Source: Prescottella equi (GTDB lineage Bacteria; Actinomycetota; Actinomycetes; Mycobacteriales; Mycobacteriaceae). Taken from it: DNA of 64,000 nt. Positions within the stretch are counted from its first letter, which is position 1. The number at the start of each line of letters is the position of its first letter. The DNA lies in contig NZ_JAIVAH010000015.1 in the NCBI RefSeq assembly GCF_020171745.1, forward strand, positions 1 to 64,000, given 5' to 3'. Shown here one piece after another: positions 61,349 to 64,000 of the stretch. A program made the translations under genes and the position numbers. The notes under the pieces were generated by a model. That model worked only from the letters and a program-made list of their open reading frames with translations. It ran no database searches and was not told the DNA's origin.

Positions 61349-62248
61349 TCAGTGCCCCGGTTGCAGATGCCGGTGGGCCCGTCGAATCGCCTTGACGTGC
61401 CGCGGCAGCGCGTCCACCGCGCGGCCGGCTCGCTGCTCCTCGGTGGCATACAGCAGGCCGTAGGTGAAGGTGTCCTCGTCGTCCTCACGGGCCTGCACGA
61501 CCGTGTCGATGATCCACGCCCGGGCGAGAACGCCGTCCTGATGGTCGCCCAACAGCGTCTGCAGGGATTTCGCAGTGCTGCCGAGATCGGCCGCAGACGG
61601 TTCGGCCACGGCGACGGCCTCGGCAGCGTAGCGGAGCTTCTTGGCCCGCTTGCGAACCCGGTGCAGTGCCGGTCCGACGTCGGCGCCGTCCTCGTCGACG
61701 AGCCTGTGGACCTTCCTCGCGGCCTTGCGGAGCTGGCGGTACGCCTTCTCGAGTCCGCCGCGCAGCGTCAGGTCCGTCGGGACCGCGTGCTCGCCGGACG
61801 TGACCTCGTCGAGCAGTGCGCACAGTGCCGCGTACCGCGGTTCGGCGAGGACCTCGACCACGTGCGCGTGGGCCGCGCGGTACAGGTCCTGCTGCGTCCC
61901 GACGAGCCGCTGGTGCACGGACCCGACCACCAGATCGCCCGGCTGCGTGTCGATGAGGGTCGAGAACCGGTCCGCGAGCACCTCCGCGTCGCGGGCCTTC
62001 CCGAGAACCGATCCCAGCCAGCGCAGTTCGGCCCGCGCGGTTCGGGTCGCCTCGGGCGGGAACGCATGCCGGTAGGAGCCGAGCAGGCTGCGGAGCCGGC
62101 GCGTGGACACCCGCATCTGGTGCACCGAGTCGTCGGCGTCCGCGCGCACGTCGGCGGCGAGCGAGACCAGTCGCTCGTAGTGTCCCCGCGCCGCGGGAAC
62201 GATCACCTCGGGCACCGAATCGCCGGACCCGTGCTTGCGTGCGGCCAC
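61349..62248 (-). CDS. CHAD domain protein
   Basis: A 299-residue all-helical protein of the CHAD family. Conserved histidines and basic clusters are visible: SVHQMRVSTRRLRSLLGSYR (about residue 41-60) and LHRVRKRAKKLRYAAEAV (about 197-214). CHAD proteins bind polyphosphate. The protein has no CYTH partner domain here. Its 3' end is 2 bases from the end of the convergent RNB gene. Confidence 0.92.
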   Translation of the reverse strand: MAARKHGSGDSVPEVIVPAARGHYERLVSLAADVRADADDSVHQMRVSTRRLRSLLGSYRHAFPPEATRTARAELRWLGSVLGKARDAEVLADRFSTLIDTQPGDLVVGSVHQRLVGTQQDLYRAAHAHVVEVLAEPRYAALCALLDEVTSGEHAVPTDLTLRGGLEKAYRQLRKAARKVHRLVDEDGADVGPALHRVRKRAKKLRYAAEAVAVAEPSAADLGSTAKSLQTLLGDHQDGVLARAWIIDTVVQAREDDEDTFTYGLLYATEEQRAGRAVDALPRHVKAIRRAHRHLQPGH

Positions 62249-62292
62249 GCTTCAGGTCTACCAGCGCGGACCGTGCGCGTCGACCGAAACCG

Positions 62293-63249
62293 TCACGCGC
62301 GGAAGCGGTCCGTGGCCTCGATCAGGTGATGGGTGATGCCCGGCTCGGCGGCGGCGTGGCCGGCGTCGTCGACGATGTGCAGCTCGGATCCGGGCCAGGC
62401 GCGGTGCAGTTCCCACGCGCTGGTGGCGGGGCACACGACGTCGTACCGGCCCTGGACGATCACACCCGGGATCGAGGCCAGCGCATCGGCGTCGCGCAGC
62501 AACTGGGCCTCGTCGATGAAGCCCGCGTTGCGGAAGTAGTGGTTCTCGATCCGGGCGAACGCCAACGCGAATCGCGGCTCGGACGTCTCGTCGACCCGGT
62601 CGGGCCGGGGCAGCAGCGTGCTGGTCGCGCCCTCCCAGCTGGACCACGCGATCGCGGCCCGCAGCGCCACGTCGGGATCGTCGGAGTGCAGCAGCCCGTG
62701 ATAGGCCTCGACCAGGTCGCCGGAGCGCTGCCCGGGCGGAACGGGGGCGAGGAACTGCTCCCACCGCTCGGGGAACAGGTTCCCGGCGCCGCCGTTGTAG
62801 TACCAGTCGATCTCGCTGCGGCGGAGCAGGAAGATGCCCCGCAGCACCAGCTCGGTGACCCGGTCGGGGAACCGCTGCGCGTACGTCAGCGCCAGCGTCG
62901 ACCCCCACGAGCCGCCGAACACCTGCCAGCGGTCGACGCCGAGATGCTCACGGAGCGCCTCGATGTCGGCGACGAGGTGGTCGGTGGTGTTCACCGACAG
63001 GTCCGCGCCGTCGGCGACGTGTGGCGTCGACCGACCGCAGCCGCGCTGGTCGAACAGCACGATCCGGTAGGCCGCGGGATCGAAGAATCCGCGGTGCGCC
63101 GGATCGGTGCCGCCGCCGGGACCGCCGTGCAGGAAGACGACGGGCTTGCCGTCCGGGTTCCCGCTCACCTCCCAGTAGAGGAGCTGCCCGTCGCCGACCG
63201 ACAGGAACCCCGTCTGGTGCGGCGAGATCGGGGGATACGGTGTCCGCAC
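62293..63249 (-). CDS. pip: Prolyl aminopeptidase
   Basis: A 318-residue alpha/beta hydrolase of the S33 family that removes N-terminal proline. The oxyanion motif HGGPGGG (about residue 41-47), DQRGCGRSTPH (about 67-77), the nucleophile elbow GGSWGS (Ser114) and the C-terminal QGRYDVVCPA and DAGHAA (catalytic Asp and His) are clear. The length is usual. Three bases separate it from the lipoprotein gene upstream. Confidence 0.95.
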   Translation of the reverse strand: MRTPYPPISPHQTGFLSVGDGQLLYWEVSGNPDGKPVVFLHGGPGGGTDPAHRGFFDPAAYRIVLFDQRGCGRSTPHVADGADLSVNTTDHLVADIEALREHLGVDRWQVFGGSWGSTLALTYAQRFPDRVTELVLRGIFLLRRSEIDWYYNGGAGNLFPERWEQFLAPVPPGQRSGDLVEAYHGLLHSDDPDVALRAAIAWSSWEGATSTLLPRPDRVDETSEPRFALAFARIENHYFRNAGFIDEAQLLRDADALASIPGVIVQGRYDVVCPATSAWELHRAWPGSELHIVDDAGHAAAEPGITHHLIEATDRFRA

Positions 63250-63252
63250 GGC

Positions 63253-63702
63253 TCAGAAGCCGATCAGCGCGGATGCGAGGTTCGGGATCTCGAGCGCGTA
63301 CAGCGCGCCGTCGCGCACCTGCGGGCACTGTGCGGTGGTGATGGTGTCGATCTGCGCGCGGTCGCCGGCGAGCTTCAGGAGGTCGACGCCGTTCGCGGTG
63401 GCCCACGAGATCACCACGGTGTTGAGCCCGCCCTTGCCGATGGTCGGGGTGTAGGTGCGCCAGTTCTGCAGCTGCCCCTCGATGTCCGAGCACAGCTGCG
63501 CGGCCTGGGCGTCGGTGACGCCGGTCGCCGTGCCGGTCTCGCCGCCGGCCGTCGACGACGGTTTCGGCGCCGACGTCAGGGCCGAGGTCTGCGCGCTGTT
63601 GCCGGGCGTCGGGGATTCGCCGGTGCTGCAGCCGCCGACGAATGCGGCGAGTGCGGCGGTCGCGGCGACGGTCGCCGCGAGGCGTCCTCGGCGTGCGGTC
63701 AT
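63253..63702 (-). CDS. Hypothetical lipoprotein
   Basis: A 149-residue lipoprotein. The signal ends in the lipobox FVGGC (Cys25), followed by a Thr/Ser/Pro-rich linker (residues 26-60) and a small helical domain with two Cys residues (LCSDIEG and AQCPQVRDG), which may form a disulfide. Close homologues are common in Rhodococcus and of unknown function. It is upstream of pip in the same direction. Confidence 0.82.
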   Translation of the reverse strand: MTARRGRLAATVAATAALAAFVGGCSTGESPTPGNSAQTSALTSAPKPSSTAGGETGTATGVTDAQAAQLCSDIEGQLQNWRTYTPTIGKGGLNTVVISWATANGVDLLKLAGDRAQIDTITTAQCPQVRDGALYALEIPNLASALIGF

Positions 63703-63765
63703 GGATGCACCTCGGTTCTGATCGGGGAGCTGCTGCGCAGTCCGGAACGTCGAGTGTGCCAAAAA

Positions 63766-63804
63766 ACGGGAAGGTCGTCCGATCTCGTCGGCCGACCTTC
63801 CCGT
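63766..63804 (-). terminator. Terminator of panB
   Basis: ACGGGAAGGTCG pairs exactly with CGACCTTCCCGT. On the minus strand the stem is followed by TTTTTT, a classic intrinsic terminator 20 bases after the panB stop. Confidence 0.9.
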
Positions 63805-63824
63805 CGTTCGTGCTGCCGGACGCG

Positions 63825-64000
63825 TCAGAAGCTGTGCTCGGCGGCGGGGAACGCCCCGGACTCCACCTCGGACGCGTAGGCGGCCGCGGCGTCGCGCAGC
63901 GCGGTGCCGACCTCGCCGAAACGCTTGACGAACTTCGCGGTCTTGCCGCTGGTGAAGCCGGCCATGTCCTGCCACACCAGCACCTGGGCGTCGCATTCGT
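63825..64000 (-). CDS. panB: 3-methyl-2-oxobutanoate hydroxymethyltransferase, C-terminal part
   Basis: The window ends inside this gene; the last 58 or so residues are present. [26 protein letters not shown] and the ending FPAAEHSF match the PanB C terminus (Rv2225), where the conserved QVLV.QDM and KFVKR lie near the active-site opening. PanB makes ketopantoate for pantothenate and CoA synthesis. The 5' part lies beyond the window. Confidence 0.93.
   Translation of the reverse strand, partial: ECDAQVLVWQDMAGFTSGKTAKFVKRFGEVGTALRDAAAAYASEVESGAFPAAEHSF

Overview
The window is high-GC actinobacterial chromosome. The gene content and order fit the Mycobacteriales, most likely a Rhodococcus. 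Evidence includes a mycolate-type FAS-II cluster (fabD-acpM-kasA-accD6 with a MabR-type regulator and aceE), an F420-type nitroreductase, an NDMA-dependent alcohol dehydrogenase, a WS/DGAT acyltransferase, and long stretches whose order recalls the Mycobacterium tuberculosis Rv2225-Rv2247 and Rv2343c-Rv2363 regions. Only one ketoacyl-ACP synthase (kasA, no kasB) lies in the cluster, as in short-mycolate genera. Many genes start with GTG and are coupled by 4-base overlaps.

Layout. 1-1.2 kb: a run of 35 C, a membrane protein and a deazaflavin-dependent nitroreductase. 1.2-5.3 kb: a TetR regulator with an amidase on the minus strand and a perfect 20-bp palindrome in front of them, then recO-uppS-conserved gene on the plus strand. 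5.4-7.8 kb: a zinc-sensing pair (ArsR/SmtB-type plus Zur) divergent from glyS, with a SmtB-like operator between them. 7.9-13.95 kb: a TPM-domain protein, a YdcF-like protein, dgt and dnaG. 13.95-17.4 kb: a decaying accessory patch with a gutted peptide-binding lipoprotein gene, a nitroreductase-hemerythrin fusion, a frameshifted IS481-type transposase and an N-truncated, frameshifted SDR gene. 17.5-25.9 kb: an aldehyde dehydrogenase, tRNA-Asn, an exonuclease, tRNA-Met, two unrecognised small genes sharing an LDSGVW motif, an MBL hydrolase, small membrane proteins, a PtpB-like phosphatase and two tandem secreted paralogues. 25.9-31.9 kb: a WS/DGAT acyltransferase, an NDMA-dependent alcohol dehydrogenase, a serine hydrolase, a DUF3145 protein and an ECF42-like sigma factor with its YCII/DGPF partner.

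32-41.9 kb is the FAS-II and central-carbon block: accD6, kasA, acpM, fabD, mabR and aceE on the minus strand, then a DUF3052 gene and ahpE on the plus strand. It supplies and elongates acyl chains for mycolate synthesis, and a TTTTGT-N9-ACAAAA site in front of fabD fits control by MabR. After tRNA-Val come a dual-specificity-like phosphatase and a VIT-family transporter. A compact five-gene operon (43.5-47.1 kb) then encodes a DUF4178 membrane protein, a DUF2617 protein, a DUF4247 lipoprotein, a DUF350 membrane protein and a membrane-anchored spermidine-synthase-like enzyme. This is the best candidate here for an undescribed system.

47.2-55.4 kb: cobD, a monooxygenase-fold protein, a SURF1-like protein, ptpA, a HAD phosphatase with a recently duplicated 3' end, a CobC-like aminotransferase, a Nif3-like protein, a zinc-ribbon coiled-coil protein, an RNase H/phosphatase fusion and a DUF4383 protein. 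55.7-64 kb: a dicarboxylate symporter, an ArsB/NhaD-like transporter, a DUF1697 protein, rnpB with a strong terminator, an unlisted 35-residue gene facing rnpB, an RNB ribonuclease, a CHAD protein, prolyl aminopeptidase, a lipoprotein and the 3' end of panB. No CRISPR array, prophage or replication origin was seen.
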